In this document: positions 1 through 12,745 of the stretch, in pieces
Position numbering within the stretch: position 1 is the first letter of the stretch
Layout: the number at the start of each line of letters is the position of its first letter
Assembly: GCA_051294375.1 (NCBI GenBank)
Contig: CM119270.1
Location: forward strand, 11,579,230 to 11,643,229
From: Paraspadella gotoi
Lineage: Eukaryota > Chaetognatha
Direction: 5' to 3'
Length of the DNA: 64,000 nucleotides
The notes under the pieces: model-generated
The model's database searches: none
Told to the model about the DNA's origin: nothing
The model's input: only the letters and a program-made list of their open reading frames with translations
Made by a program: the position numbers and the translations under genes

Positions 1-68
1 GGGCCTCTGGCAAAATGTAAAGATTAGACGCCAGCGCTTTTTGCGGTTTAAGATTTAACGTTTGTTTG

Positions 69-269
69 TTGTCTGATTGTTTAGTTGCTTTAGGTATCTC
101 CTTGATGTCTGATTGTTTAGTTGCTTTATGTATCTCCTTGATGTCTGATTGTTTAGTTGCTTTAGGTATCTCCTTAATGTCTGATTGTTTAGTTGCTTTA
201 TGTATCTCCTTGATGTCTGATTGTTTAGTTGCTTTAGGTATCTCCTTGATGTCTGATTGTTTAGTTGCT
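69..269. repeat. 36-bp minisatellite, about 5.6 copies
   Basis: Units begin at 69, 105, 141, 177, 213 and 249. Adjacent units alternate between GGT and TGT at one codon-sized position, so the repeat is really a 72-bp dimer. As 36 is a multiple of three the array stays open in one frame, but there is no sign that it is coding. Confidence 0.9.
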
Positions 270-508
270 ATACAAAAGTTACGTCTTTTTACGTAGATTA
301 TCTTTTTTGTCCCGTCTGGATTGTATGTTCTTTAAATATGATAGATGTAGCAATTTAGTAGTAAATATTACTAATTACGACCTAAGTTAAGAGTTCCACG
401 TTTAGGAAAATTGAGCTTTCCTCCCCCGTCGTTCTCGTTTGTTCCTCCTGTTCTAAAAGGGTCGCTGCTTGCAGATCGTTTACCTGTTTATTTTTCACGA
501 AGTCGCTC

Positions 509-573
<65 letters not shown>

Positions 574-1485
574 CTCCTCTCTCTCTCTCTCTCTCTTGCG
601 CTCGAAATAAAGAGAGAGGGAACAACGTCTTTTCCTTCGCACAATTCGGTCATTGTCATTTATCTATTGTCATTACTCAACCGTCATTACCTCTCCGCCT
701 TTCAATGTCTTTTCTGGCGTTTGTCCACGTCAACGGCGAGGACAAAGCCCGAAAACAGGACGAAACGAGCGAGAAGGCAACCATGATAAAGACTAACGTT
801 TCGTAAAAAGAAAATGATTTCAAGACTGAAACTAGAAAAAGCCCAAAAATAATGGATAAAAACAATTTTGCGGAAAACACGTATGCGTGGCGCCGATCGG
901 CGTGAGAATAATTGAGAGCCGTCGTAAGACAACAAGCCAGAGAGCTTCACAATGAGTGGCTTAAAGCTATAAACCGCTATAACAACTTCGAATATAAAGA
1001 AGAAAGTCAGTTGATGAAAAAGATTAGGGGAGAGTAGAAATTTGATCCTGGCAACAGTTTCGGTTTTTTTTTTTTTTTGTTTCTTTATTAGCAATTACAC
1101 TTGTTGTGTGCAAAGCGATCATCCCGACGTTTTTCACGCAACTCTTTTCAATGAATTTCACCTTTTTTTTTCCAAGCTCGTCCCCGCAATCAAGTTGGCT
1201 CATGTCTCCGGAGGCAATCGACCGTTCCACCCCCATTCCACCCCCCCCGCTTTTACCGCCCCCCCCGTCAAACTACATTCCGTCGGGGTTTTCGCTTCGT
1301 CAACGGATTTGTTTTATTCTCTTCCCGCGTGGCGTTACGCCATATCCAGCGTGGCGGAGCGCCATACTCAGCGTTCAATTGGCGTAGCGCCAATTTCTGA
1401 AAACCCGGGCATCGCTTAGCAATTCGTCTCTCGTAAGCTTGGCAATGACATCTTTATAGGTATATAAAAGACGCTGTTGGATGGG
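270..1485. other. Non-coding stretch with CT tract
   Basis: No gene seen. A (CT)n tract lies at 512-596. Poly-T and poly-C runs occur at 1063-1078 and 1240-1267. Three near-identical 13 to 15 bp palindromes lie at 1330-1393 and are listed separately. Confidence 0.7.
1330..1393. repeat. Three small related palindromes
   Basis: TGGCGTTACGCCA (1330-1342), TGGCGGAGCGCCA (1352-1364) and TTGGCGTAGCGCCAA (1379-1393) share the frame TGGCG-NNN-CGCCA. Each could form a 5 to 6 bp stem. Confidence 0.75.
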
Positions 1486-1793
<308 letters not shown>

Positions 1794-1796
<3 letters not shown>

Positions 1797-2690
1797 CAGA
1801 ATAGCTATAATTACCTCTCAGCTAAGGAAAATTGTTTGCGCGTCGTTCAAGTCGTTGTCGGTTCTGGCTTTATCGATGTTCTTCTGTTTTAAGACTTTGA
1901 CAAGTGAATCATTCATCACCAGGTGTCTCTTTCTTTTATACTAGTTGGGTTATCTATAAAGAGCAAAATAGTGGCAGAATGGACCAAAGTGTATTGGAAT
2001 ACTGAATGGCAAGTCGCATCCAGAGAAAAATAATGCGCTTCATGACAAGAAATAGATAAATCTGTTCATATAGGATTGGCTAATCAGAGTTAGAATACTA
2101 TTGACTTGAATCGATGATGTATCGGGACTGGTGAGTGGGAAGAACCCAGAACCGATTAAAATTAATCTACTACGTCTCAGTAGCCGAAGTGTAATAAATC
2201 GAGGCCTGCGACTAATGCCTTGCTCGATTTTCTGTAGGAGGCTTTGCTTTTCGGTCAGTCCTGATAAATAATCAGGACGATGATAAATAAAGATAAATCA
2301 ATTAGAAGGAATTTTACTGGACGATTATATCATACAAGTTTATTATTTAAGAAAAATGAGAATTTACAAGTACCGAAAGAAATTTAAAAAAAGTTTTAAA
2401 TAATAAAAGTAAATGTATTTACGGTCATGGCTTCGTTTGGGCGTGAACCGTAGAGGGAGAAAAGTGGCTCGAAGTCCGACGGTCGTGGATTCAATATCGC
2501 CGTCTTACTTGCTCAGTTTCGAGAGAGATAGAGAGAGAGAACGCGACGACGATTATAAAGACGAAGAAGAAACGTGAAACCGGGAATATCCCGATTATTT
2601 TTGAAATGTATAGAATCTTACGAGTCAGGGGCAGTTGCCTCCGACGCCGTACGGTTTTATTACTGTTTTGAAAAGACAGTAAAGTATTGT
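1794..2690. other. Non-coding stretch, no feature recognised
   Basis: AT-rich sequence with short frames only. I see no splice-supported exon, RNA gene or terminal repeat. Confidence 0.6.
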
Positions 2691-2940
2691 TATGAAATTA
2701 GTACAACCAATATAAATTATCCATTCATTTAATAAATAAGCTATCTTCCCCCTGACTTTGGACAGGCTTTGGTGGTTTAAGGCTCCATCACTCTTACAAG
2801 ATAAGATATGTGTTAGTGACAGAACCATTCAATATAAGCAGTCTCAGGCTGTAACACCGTGTTACAGGCAGGTTAGGCGCCCCGTCCTTCTTAAATGCCA
2901 GGCGACCACCGGGCTAGAACCCGGACCTTTGGGTTGGGAG
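2691..2940 (-). mobile_element. tRNA-derived SINE (body and 3-prime tail), split by a DNA transposon
   Basis: Read on the minus strand, this has a B-box-like GGGTTCTAGCCC near 2910, a body containing CCAAAGTCAGGGG, and a tail with GGATAATTTATATTGG and GTACTAATTTCAT. The same body and tail recur near 34.7, 38.5, 42.6, 46.5 and 48.9 kb. The head continues at 4438-4482 after the inserted element. Confidence 0.8.
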
Positions 2941-4429
2941 TAGGGTTCCGTTAACCGTTAATTTTTGAGGAACTTCGCTTAACCGTTAAAACTAACGTTT
3001 TTTAACGGTTAACCGTTAAATCGGTTAATTTTTATAATTTAACTTTTAATTTAAAATATTAATATTTGAAACTAACTAAAGTATTTAATGGTATTTTCTC
3101 CTTAACTCCGGCTACTGAATAGTCTTTATCTTTTATTTCAGATAGATGAGGTACACATTATAGTTGTATAAATGAGAAAATTGATTTGAAAAAACAGCAT
3201 TATAATAAATTTTTTTTTGCCTCATAGCATAATAAAAATATGAAAAAAGACAATGAAAGAAAAGCACATGTATTTTAATTCTGTATATTTTCTTTTTCTC
3301 TTTCTCTCTTTTTCTTTCTTTCTTTCGTTTTTGCTTTTCCTTTTTCTATTTCTCTTCCTCATTATTTTTTATAGTTGTTAGTTTCTTGAAAGCATGTTTT
3401 CTGTTGTTGTCTTTCATAAACCATGACCATAAATATAAATATAATTATAAATATTGTATTAAGACTTTCTTTTCGTTACGTTTATAGTTAAGTGAAAGCA
3501 AAATTTATTTGTTTAAACAACAGTTTTTATTTTTTAAAAAAAGGACATGTTTCGACTCTCACGCGCTGATGTAGACTCGGAAAAACTAGAGTCGAACATG
3601 TCCGTTTTTTGGATAAAAAACCGGTTGTTTGTAAAACAATAAACTTTGTTTTCTCTTAATTATGAATATCAATTTATTAATTGAATTGTTAATGATCGAT
3701 TGATCAAAAGAGTTATTAAATTAATAAATATTTTTTTTAAATTTTATTAAAGTAAAGTATATCATCATTGAAGGATAGTTTTAGTTAGCCTTAATGTCTT
3801 TTCAAAGATTCATTCCTTCTATTGTTCATTTTTTAATGTTTTCTAATAATTTTTTTATTTTAGTTTTTTTTTAAAATTTTTTCATTCATTGGCTTTATTA
3901 TATTTACTTCTTTGTTCATTTTAAAAATTGAAAGAAAAAGCTAAAAAAAGTAAAAGAAGAAAGATTTATTTATTTTTTTATTAGCAAAATAGAATATTAT
4001 TGTTTGCATGTAAAAATGTGATTTGCAAAAAAAATATATGCAGATGCATATTATATTCAAATATTCTTTGATGTAAATGCTTAATTAGCTGAAAGGAAAA
4101 ACGAAAAGAATTGGGAGAAAAAGTAAGTAAAAATACCGAAGGGCAGAAAAATGATAATAGATTAAAAATAGAAAAAGATTAAAAAGGGTTGAAAATAACA
4201 AAGAAAAAATAGGGGAAATGTAAGAACAGAGAGAGGGGGGAAATATAGTGAGAAAGGCGAGAGGAGATAAGGAAAAAAAATTTTTTTCTTAAAAATCAAA
4301 GTTTTCATAACAAAAATTATACTGAAAATTCAACCGAATTTAACCTTAAAATAATATATTAACGGTTAGATAAAATTTATATTTTTAACCGTTAATAACC
4401 CGTTAACTGTTACGGTATCCGAACAACTA
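2941..4429. mobile_element. hAT-like non-autonomous DNA transposon with 8-bp target duplication
   Basis: The copies of GTTGGGAG at 2933-2940 and 4430-4437 are exact 8-bp flanking repeats. The left end is TAGGGTTCCGTTAACC. The right end, read inward, begins TAG and contains CCGTAACAGTTAAC, an imperfect inverted match. A subterminal region rich in AACCGTTAA motifs lies at each end. An 8-bp duplication and a TAGGG-type end are hallmarks of the hAT superfamily. The 1489-bp interior is AT-rich, has no transposase frame, and contains a long imperfect hairpin (about 3480-3670). Confidence 0.85.
3480..3670. repeat. Long imperfect hairpin inside the hAT-like element
   Basis: The inner arms GGACATGTTTCGACTCT and AGAGTCGAACATGTCC, near 3543 and 3588, pair closely. 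The pairing extends outward through poly-A/T, a GTTGTTT-type block and AT-rich sequence on both sides. Confidence 0.75.
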
Positions 4430-4437
4430 GTTGGGAG

Positions 4438-4482
4438 GCGAATGACTTGCCTCCAGCACCAATGGCCGCTAATGAACGGTTG
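4438..4482 (-). mobile_element. Head of the interrupted SINE
   Basis: On the minus strand this reads through a tRNA-like 5-prime half (TGGTGCTGGAGGCAAGTCAT) into CGCCTCCCAAC. With the transposon and one target copy removed, it joins directly to CCAAAGGTCCGGGTTCTAGC of the SINE body. It is cut off by the gap at 4483. Confidence 0.75.
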
Positions 4483-4507
4483 NNNNNNNNNNNNNNNNNN
4501 NNNNNNN
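4483..4507. other. Assembly gap (25 N)
   Basis: A run of exactly 25 N, the same size as the gaps at 20047, 47296 and 51256, suggesting a fixed-size placeholder. Confidence 0.99.
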
Positions 4508-5772
4508 AAGAGAGAGCTCCAAGGGGGGAGAATCGCAAACAAAAGTGAGAAGCTGAACTTAACTGAACGGGTAAATGGGGCGTTTGGCTCAACTGCTCGT
4601 CTAAAAATGGAACTAGAAATTGAAGATAAAAAGATGAAGAAAAATATGACGAGACTTTTAAACGACAAAATTAAAATATACAATTTAAATTTACTAAATT
4701 TAATTTTTTATCTTCTCCATTTCTATATTTGATTGATATTTTTTTAAACATCTTTTTCCGCTTACTTTAATTTTCTATTCTTTATTTGTGGTTTTATTCG
4801 TTTCCTCACCTCGGATTAGGGGTTTGCTTTTTAACGGATCCTGTTTGTTCAAGACTTAAAAAAGGTACGGATTAATTAAGGGAGAGAAGGACGGCGCAAA
4901 AGTAGAAAAAGTTTCGCCGATAACTTTATGGCCATTTCTGCTCTGGGCACTGCCAAGACCAGAAATGGCCTGGGCAGAAATTCCCAGTGGGCAGCCCTCG
5001 AAGGGCAAAAAACGACTCAAGCCAAGGGATGACGTGAGTGATAACAATCTCAAATCGCTTAAAAAATTAAAAGTGAAATGGAGTAAAAAGAAAAACATAA
5101 GAGGAGAAAATACGAAAAAAGAAAGAAAAAGAAAAAAATAAGGAAAGATGGAGGCGGAGTGAATGACCGCTAGGATTCCGAGTTGGAAATAATGAAGACA
5201 GAAGAAGAATGTGACGAAAAGGATCTTGATATTAAAGAAGGAAGTGGAGAAACAATGGAGAAACAAAGGATTCGATCCGGGTAAACGGGAGATAGCAAGA
5301 ATGTCCAAAGCGAGACAAGTCAAACTCGATAAATTAAGAGACTAACAGGACGATTTTTTTTTTGAAGTAGTATTTGGTGATTAATCTTTCTTTGGTTGTG
5401 TTTGTGTTATTTGAGATTAAAGACGAAGTCTTTTTACATCAACGTCTTTAATCTCAAATAAAGTAGTATCTAAAAAAAAAAGCTGTTTTATTAAGGCGTT
5501 AACTTTGAAAACAACTTTTCATCGTTCAGGCCGACACTGATCACTCTCTCTCAGGCTGCGCCGCGTCATTTGTGATGATCCCCTGCGTTCTTCCCCCCCC
5601 TGCAGATTTCCCCGTCTTCCGATTTCATCCGCCTTCGCCCAGTTCACTCCTCGAGTCTTAAATGCTCTCCACACCGCAAATCTCCAAATCCACTCCTATC
5701 ACTCTTTCTCGCTACTCAGTTCGCACACCAGTCCTTCCCCCTTCACTCTCCCGCCCGGCAAACTGATTTTAT
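4508..5772. other. Non-coding stretch
   Basis: No gene seen. A clean hairpin at 5409-5459 (17-bp stem ATTTGAGATTAAAGACG, 17-nt loop) is the only structure noted. Confidence 0.6.
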
Positions 5773-5831
5773 TTTCTCTCTCTCTGTCTCTCTCTCTCTG
5801 TCTCTCTCTCTCTCTCTCCTCTCCTTCTCTT

Positions 5832-5879
<48 letters not shown>

Positions 5880-5898
5880 CTCTCTTCTCTCTTCTCTC

Positions 5899-5929
<31 letters not shown>

Positions 5930-6048
5930 TGAGCGACGTGGCGCTAGAGAGAAAGAGAGAGAGAGAGCTCGCCGCGTTCTTGAATTATTCCAGTCTTCGC
6001 CGCGAGATTTCCATAAATCTGGCGTCGAGATGAGAGACGATAACAAAG

Positions 6049-6092
<44 letters not shown>
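5773..6092. repeat. (CT)n tract and (CGA)n tract
   Basis: An interrupted CT tract at 5773-5930 is followed by (CGA)n at 6051-6092. The latter gives poly-Arg on one strand and poly-Ser on the other and is not taken as coding. Confidence 0.9.
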
Positions 6093-7228
<1,136 letters not shown>

Positions 7229-7386
7229 GGGGAAAGAGAGAACAAAACCGTTCTGTTTTAGAATAGGACACAAGTAGAAATGATGAAATAACATTGAGAA
7301 ACACAAGAAGAAGACGAAGAAGATGACGAAACGAAAATGGGAGTCATAAACGATAAACAAGCGTGAAACTGAAAGGGTGACGTGTG

Positions 7387-7399
7387 GACGACGATGATA

Positions 7400-7436
<37 letters not shown>

Positions 7437-7443
7437 TGATGAT
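7387..7443. repeat. (GAC)n tract
   Basis: A run of CGA/GAC triplets flanked by GATGAT. Confidence 0.95.
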
Positions 7444-8608
7444 ATCGACGATGAAGGAAACGAAGACAACGTCGGCCATCTTATTGTACTTTAATTTTAA
7501 CTTTTTTTATTCAAGGGATAAGGAATTGTAGCCTGGAAGCCCGAATACGTACGATAATAACGATAAAAAAATCGAAAAAAATACAAAAATTCGGGGAAAC
7601 TTATGGTAAGTAATGTATCCTTTAGAAAAGTTCACAATGAAAATCATTACGACAAAAAATAATAATTATTATAAGACTGTAATATCGACGCATAACCGAC
7701 AAACGAGAAAAATTTCAAAAAAAAAGAAAAATATGGGCGTAAACCCGCGTCAAAAATTCCAGTTTTCCCTCCCCTTAAGCCAGAATTTCGCGCCCCTTTT
7801 TTTCCAAAGTCTACGAGGTTCTGTGACGAAGTATCAATCTCAAAACCTTCGTCGTCAAATCGTCTTTTCATCGAATGTTTATTCCGCCTTCGAAAGTCGG
7901 AACTCGTTTTCAAAACGAATTTTCGGTTTCATCGAGGCGAGTTGTTGCGAAGCACCTAAGGGGCTCTTTGCTAACCTCGCTTGACTGAAATAGGCGTTAT
8001 TATTAACCTTAAAGTTATATGTTAATATAACGAAATGACACATATTCAAGGAAAATCTTTGCTGAGAATATTGGAAGATCCTAAAGCTAAAGCTACCTTT
8101 GTGGCCAGCCTAACCAGAATTTGGGTTTTAATTTCATTGTATACATGCAGAATACGAACCGATTCATGAATATATTTTATTGTATTTGATCTTCAGACTT
8201 ACGATTGATTTTAGTACCACCTTTTCATTTCGTTTTTTTCTAGTCATCAGGAAATTGGAAACATTTCCCGCTTCCACCTCCTTCTCGAGAAACAAAGGAC
8301 AATTTAAAAAAAATATCCGAATCGCGAAGCAAGAAACGCGAAGAATGAGGAACGTGAACGAGACGAAGTGTTCACGTGCCACAGAGAAAAAGTTTTTCTC
8401 ATTTCCGGAAGCGAGAATTACCTCCGCGCGAGATTCTCGTCCCCCGGGGGGCAGATTTACCTTCGCCGTAATTATAGTTGGAAGAAAAACCCCAACGCCC
8501 CTAGGGGCCCGTGATACGCAGGGCCCGGGAGAAGCGTGATACGTGAGCCTCACGAGCACGGTGATGCGCGAGGCTCGAGAATAAAGAGATACGTGGGTCC
8601 CTCGATGG

Positions 8609-8611
<3 letters not shown>
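7444..8611. other. Non-coding stretch with degenerate minisatellite near 8500
   Basis: No gene seen. At about 8505-8605 the motif GTGATACG, followed by a GC-rich GAGGCTCGAGA-like part, recurs about four times at 30 to 35 bp spacing. Confidence 0.5.

Positions 8612-8663
<52 letters not shown>
8612..8663. repeat. (CT)n tract
   Basis: Pure CT dinucleotides. Confidence 0.97.
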
Positions 8664-8665
<2 letters not shown>

Positions 8666-9346
8666 TCCTATCTTCATCTTCTATTTTAAGATAGAAATTC
8701 TTCGCTTGCAAAGAATCAAGAGTGATAAGACAATGATAACACAAAGATATCACCAAATTACCTTTCCTCCTCTTTTCTTTTCCCACTTCGTCTCGTTCTC
8801 AGACTACTGGGGAGAAGCTGCCTTCTAATCTGTAGGGGGTTAATCACCGCGCAATCATCCGGACAAATCACCAAAGAATCCAATCGCCCAAAATGTTGAA
8901 AGGTAAAACGACGGAGGAGGCTCTAACCCCCAGAGGTCAGTTCCTGGTGGACAGATTGAAAGAGAAACGTTATTCCTGATTTTTAGCATGGTTAATTTAT
9001 CGACCCCCATGTAAACCAACTATATTTAGGTAAGAAATAAAATTGAAATGTAATTCACTTTGAATTATTATGAAAGGAAAAAAATATATATAAATCTGTA
9101 TCAATAAGAAAAACGGATTGTGATGAAAAAAAAAAATATGGAAGAAAAAGAAGGGGAATTTTCGTGTTCCGCTTTCCAAGTCACTATTTCTCTCTGACCC
9201 GCGCAATCGCAAGGTTTTTCTGTTTCGCCTGAGGCTTAGAAAAACATTCCCGTCTCTTTCCCTAAATTGTCAAATAATTCCTCCCGGCCACTGGTGCCTT
9301 CTTCATAAGTGCGAGGGGGCAATGTTTCCGTTCGGCCTTTTCTGTG

Positions 9347-9417
<71 letters not shown>

Positions 9418-9928
9418 CTTACCATTTTAAAAACTGCGCGACGCAACTTTTCATTTCGAAAAAGGTAATTATTTCTCTCTACCTATTTTCTTGCACCGCT
9501 GCCAGTCGCTACGAAAAAAAAATTTCTTTCTCATTTGCTTTATTGAAGGTTCAAACTTCAGAGACTTGCGTTTCGCACAGTTTTCTAGCTTTGCCTGATT
9601 GTGCTTCACTCACTACTCAAAAGCCTTTTCTTTCTTTGTTTGCTAAAAAAAAAATAGGAAAGAAAAAGCACCCAAAAAATTATAGAACTTAAAAACTTTT
9701 ACTTTCTAACTAAATAAAATTTGAACTTTTTTTTTCGTTTTTTTTCAATGAAAAAAAAGTTTTAATGACATTAATTTTTGTAAAACAAAAAAAATATCTC
9801 AGACGTCATCAAAATGCTTTTTTTTTCTTTTACAGAACAAAGGAGAAAAAATAAAGGTTACATCCAATTAAGAATTGCAACAAGATTTCTTTTTTTTCTA
9901 ACTTTCTCTATTCTATCTTCTTCCATGA

Positions 9929-9931
<3 letters not shown>
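8664..9931. other. Non-coding stretch with CT tract at 9348-9412
   Basis: No gene seen. Apart from the CT tract the sequence is AT-rich with A/T homopolymers. Confidence 0.6.
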
Positions 9932-10013
<82 letters not shown>

Positions 10014-10083
10014 TCCATTTCCTTTATTGACGTTGCTCACACCTGCAAACCTTGGACGACGACGACGACGACGACGACGACGA
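9932..10083. repeat. (CT)n tract and (GAC)n tract
   Basis: CT repeat at 9932-10010 and GAC repeat at 10055-10083. Confidence 0.95.
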
Positions 10084-10275
10084 AACTTCACGAACATTTA
10101 TAAAATCCTTGTCTCGTTTAGTCAATTTTTCAAAAAACGTAATGACTTAAAAGTAATAATAATTAAAAAGAATTAGGATTTATTTGTTATTTGTTATTTG
10201 TTAACTTACAAAAACTGTTTACATTTAATCAGTTACTTGTTCGTAATCTTATTCCACAAAGACATAAAATTGAGA

Positions 10276-10404
10276 ATATTGAGGCGACTTACCACCGGTC
10301 TCTCTCTCTAAACCCTTCCTCTCTCCTCTTTCTCCGAGCCGGTCAATCCACACGGTCACTTTGCCCTAGCTTTGGCAATGACCGGTGGTAAGTCGCCTCA
10401 ATAT
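10276..10404. repeat. Perfect 25-bp inverted repeat (129-bp hairpin)
   Basis: The arms at 10276-10300 and 10380-10404 are exact reverse complements, with ACCGGTGGTAAGTCGCC in the right arm, around a 79-bp pyrimidine-rich loop. It is probably a tiny MITE or foldback. No target duplication was found. Confidence 0.9.
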
Positions 10405-11000
10405 CAATCGTGAAACAATTAAACGAATGAGAGATAGAGACGGAGACAAAAGAGAAAGAGACTCAGAAAAAGAAAGTTAATGACTTATCTTTATTTTGCT
10501 AATATGAAAATTCTTCTTGCTAAACAGCAGACGATAATATGATAAAATTATATCTTGAAGAGAAAGAGTGCGAAGCCGGACAGAGGTTGCAAGTTTAAAT
10601 TTAAACGCACATTGTACGTTGCTTAAAAAGTTTAATATTTTAGGGGGTTTTCTTTATTCGCTGAAAAATAAGGCAAAAGTTAAGGGTTTTAATTACAAAA
10701 CTTTAACGAGAAAAATGAGATAATTAAAATTAATTCGACAGAGGGAACTCTAAAGAATACCATGTCATGACAATAAATCTCGCACATGAAGAAACGATAA
10801 AGTTGATTTTGACAAAATTTATATTTACTCTCTCTCGTCTGCTCCATTCTCATCGTTAATACCTGCTCCGTCCTTGTCTCTGTCTCTGTCTCGCTCCACT
10901 CGCTCCTCTCGTTTCGATCCTTAACAGAGCGAGCATGAGCCAAAGGGAGATTTATCCATAAGAGGAAAGCAATAAAACTGAAGTGGGAGACGCTTACCAT
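10405..11000. other. Non-coding stretch
   Basis: AT-rich sequence with no recognised feature. Confidence 0.6.
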
Positions 11001-11040
11001 CTCTCTCTCTCTCTCTCTCCTCTCTCTCCTCTCTCTCTCT

Positions 11041-11095
<55 letters not shown>

Positions 11096-11119
11096 TCTCT
11101 CTCTCTCTCTCTCTCTCTC
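11001..11119. repeat. Interrupted (CT)n tract
   Basis: CT dinucleotides with CCTCTC and CTTCTC breaks. Confidence 0.95.
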
Positions 11120-11957
11120 GCCTTCACATGCTCTTTGGTTCTCTGTCTGGCAAGGTTTTTTTTTCGCCAATATAACAATCGCTTCATATTTTCCCTTTTA
11201 TCCGCGTTTACTGCGTCGTTTCTGCTGCCAAAATTCTGATGACCTTTCTGGGCGAAACAATCAAAAATTGAAACCAGGGATAAGGGGGTTCTGCTCTTTG
11301 CTCTCACCCTGGAATGTAACATACACGCGATAACATGAGAAATCGAGAGTAATAAGATGTGTATTAACACTTCCGGGAGGAAAAGCTAATAACAATATTA
11401 TCGTATTGATTAAAGTCAGCCGACTGGGTCAGTCTTATATTTACTCAACTAAAGAAAACCTTACAAACGGCACCATGACGAGGGCGACTGTTTCGTGTCA
11501 AATTCTTTTTGCGTTTTCCCTCGTTTGATTCATCCGCCGTCCGGTTGCCGATTCTCTCGGTCGATCATTTCCGGCGCGCCGGCCTTTCTCCCTTCCTCAC
11601 GACGAATGAGCGACTACGCAATGAATCAGCGGCGGCGATGAGAGAAAAAAAAAAGTCTCATAAAACAAAGAAGGTCCCTTTGGCCGAAGGCGCGCGGAAC
11701 CGGAAGCGAAATGAAGAAAACGACGTCGTTGTTCAGTTTATATCGTGAGGAATCATTTTTTATTTTTATTCTCGTAGAGCGTAAGACGGAGACTCGGTGG
11801 GAACGGTAAAAAAAACGTGAGGGCTGAATGTAAGGAGGAAGACGAGTTGTATCTTATATTTATTCATGGAGTTGTATTTTAATTTTTTTTTCACAACCAA
11901 TTTTATTGAGCAAAAAATAACGATCACTTTCACTGATCGCAGTCGCCGAAATGTGAA

Positions 11958-11961
<4 letters not shown>
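11120..11961. other. Non-coding stretch
   Basis: Nothing recognised. A short CpG-rich part lies at about 11500-11720 without a supported exon. Confidence 0.55.

Positions 11962-12022
<61 letters not shown>
11962..12022. repeat. (GA)n tract
   Basis: Nearly pure GA. Confidence 0.95.
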
Positions 12023-12024
<2 letters not shown>

Positions 12025-12267
12025 TGTATCAATGTTTATGACATGTCAAAAAGCTTTTCGTCAAGATTGGCACCACGTCACGATTAGTTTTATTATTTTT
12101 GATTTTTGTTTTGTTTTATCACTTCGATCTTGAGACTTTGAATACATTTTTTTTATGATATTAACATTTATATAGATAACTGTCTTATGCGGTTTTTTTC
12201 ATCCTCCTCCTTATTTCACACTTTGGGGTTTTAAAATTTTTTGTCTTCATCAATCTACATCGTCGTT

Positions 12268-12469
12268 TCGTCTCTGTCTTTGTCTTTGTCTTTGTCTTTG
12301 TCTTTGTCGTCGTCGTCGTCGTCGTCGTCTTCGTCGTCTTCGTCGTCATCGTTTGTTGTCTCTGTTGTCTTTGTTGTCGTCGTCCACGAATTTCTTCGTT
12401 GATTGATATTCGTTCTGAACGTCATCTTCGTCTTTGTTTGTCGCTTCTGTTTGTGTCGTTAACGTCACT

Positions 12470-12512
<43 letters not shown>
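12268..12512. repeat. (CTTTGT)n and (CGT)n tracts
   Basis: CTTTGT hexamers at 12278-12308 pass into CGT triplets at 12309-12350. A second pure CGT run lies at 12470-12512 and encodes poly-Asp on the minus strand. Not taken as coding. Confidence 0.85.
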
Positions 12513-12745
12513 TGTTGACGTCATCGATTGTCAGGCGAAAAAAAAAAAACATTCGGAATCCGATTTAGACACAACCGTGTTAAAAAAAAACTACGTACTT
12601 TAATTCACTATTATAACATGTAATTTTATGGGGAACCGTGAGAATGAAAACGAAATTATTTTTTTAATTTGAATTTCGACGGGACCATTCACCGCAGAGC
12701 CAAGGTGAGAGTGAACGACGAACGACGTGAATCTCAGAAACACAG

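Noticed and set aside
411-806. Open frames through the CT tract giving Ser-Leu repeats
   Set aside because: They exist only because dinucleotide repeats lack stops in some frames. No splice sites or conserved composition. The same applies to all Ser-Leu, Arg-Glu and Phe-Leu-Ser frames elsewhere.
12346-12552. Poly-Asp open frame on the minus strand
   Set aside because: Product of a (CGT)n tract. No flanking domain or splice structure.
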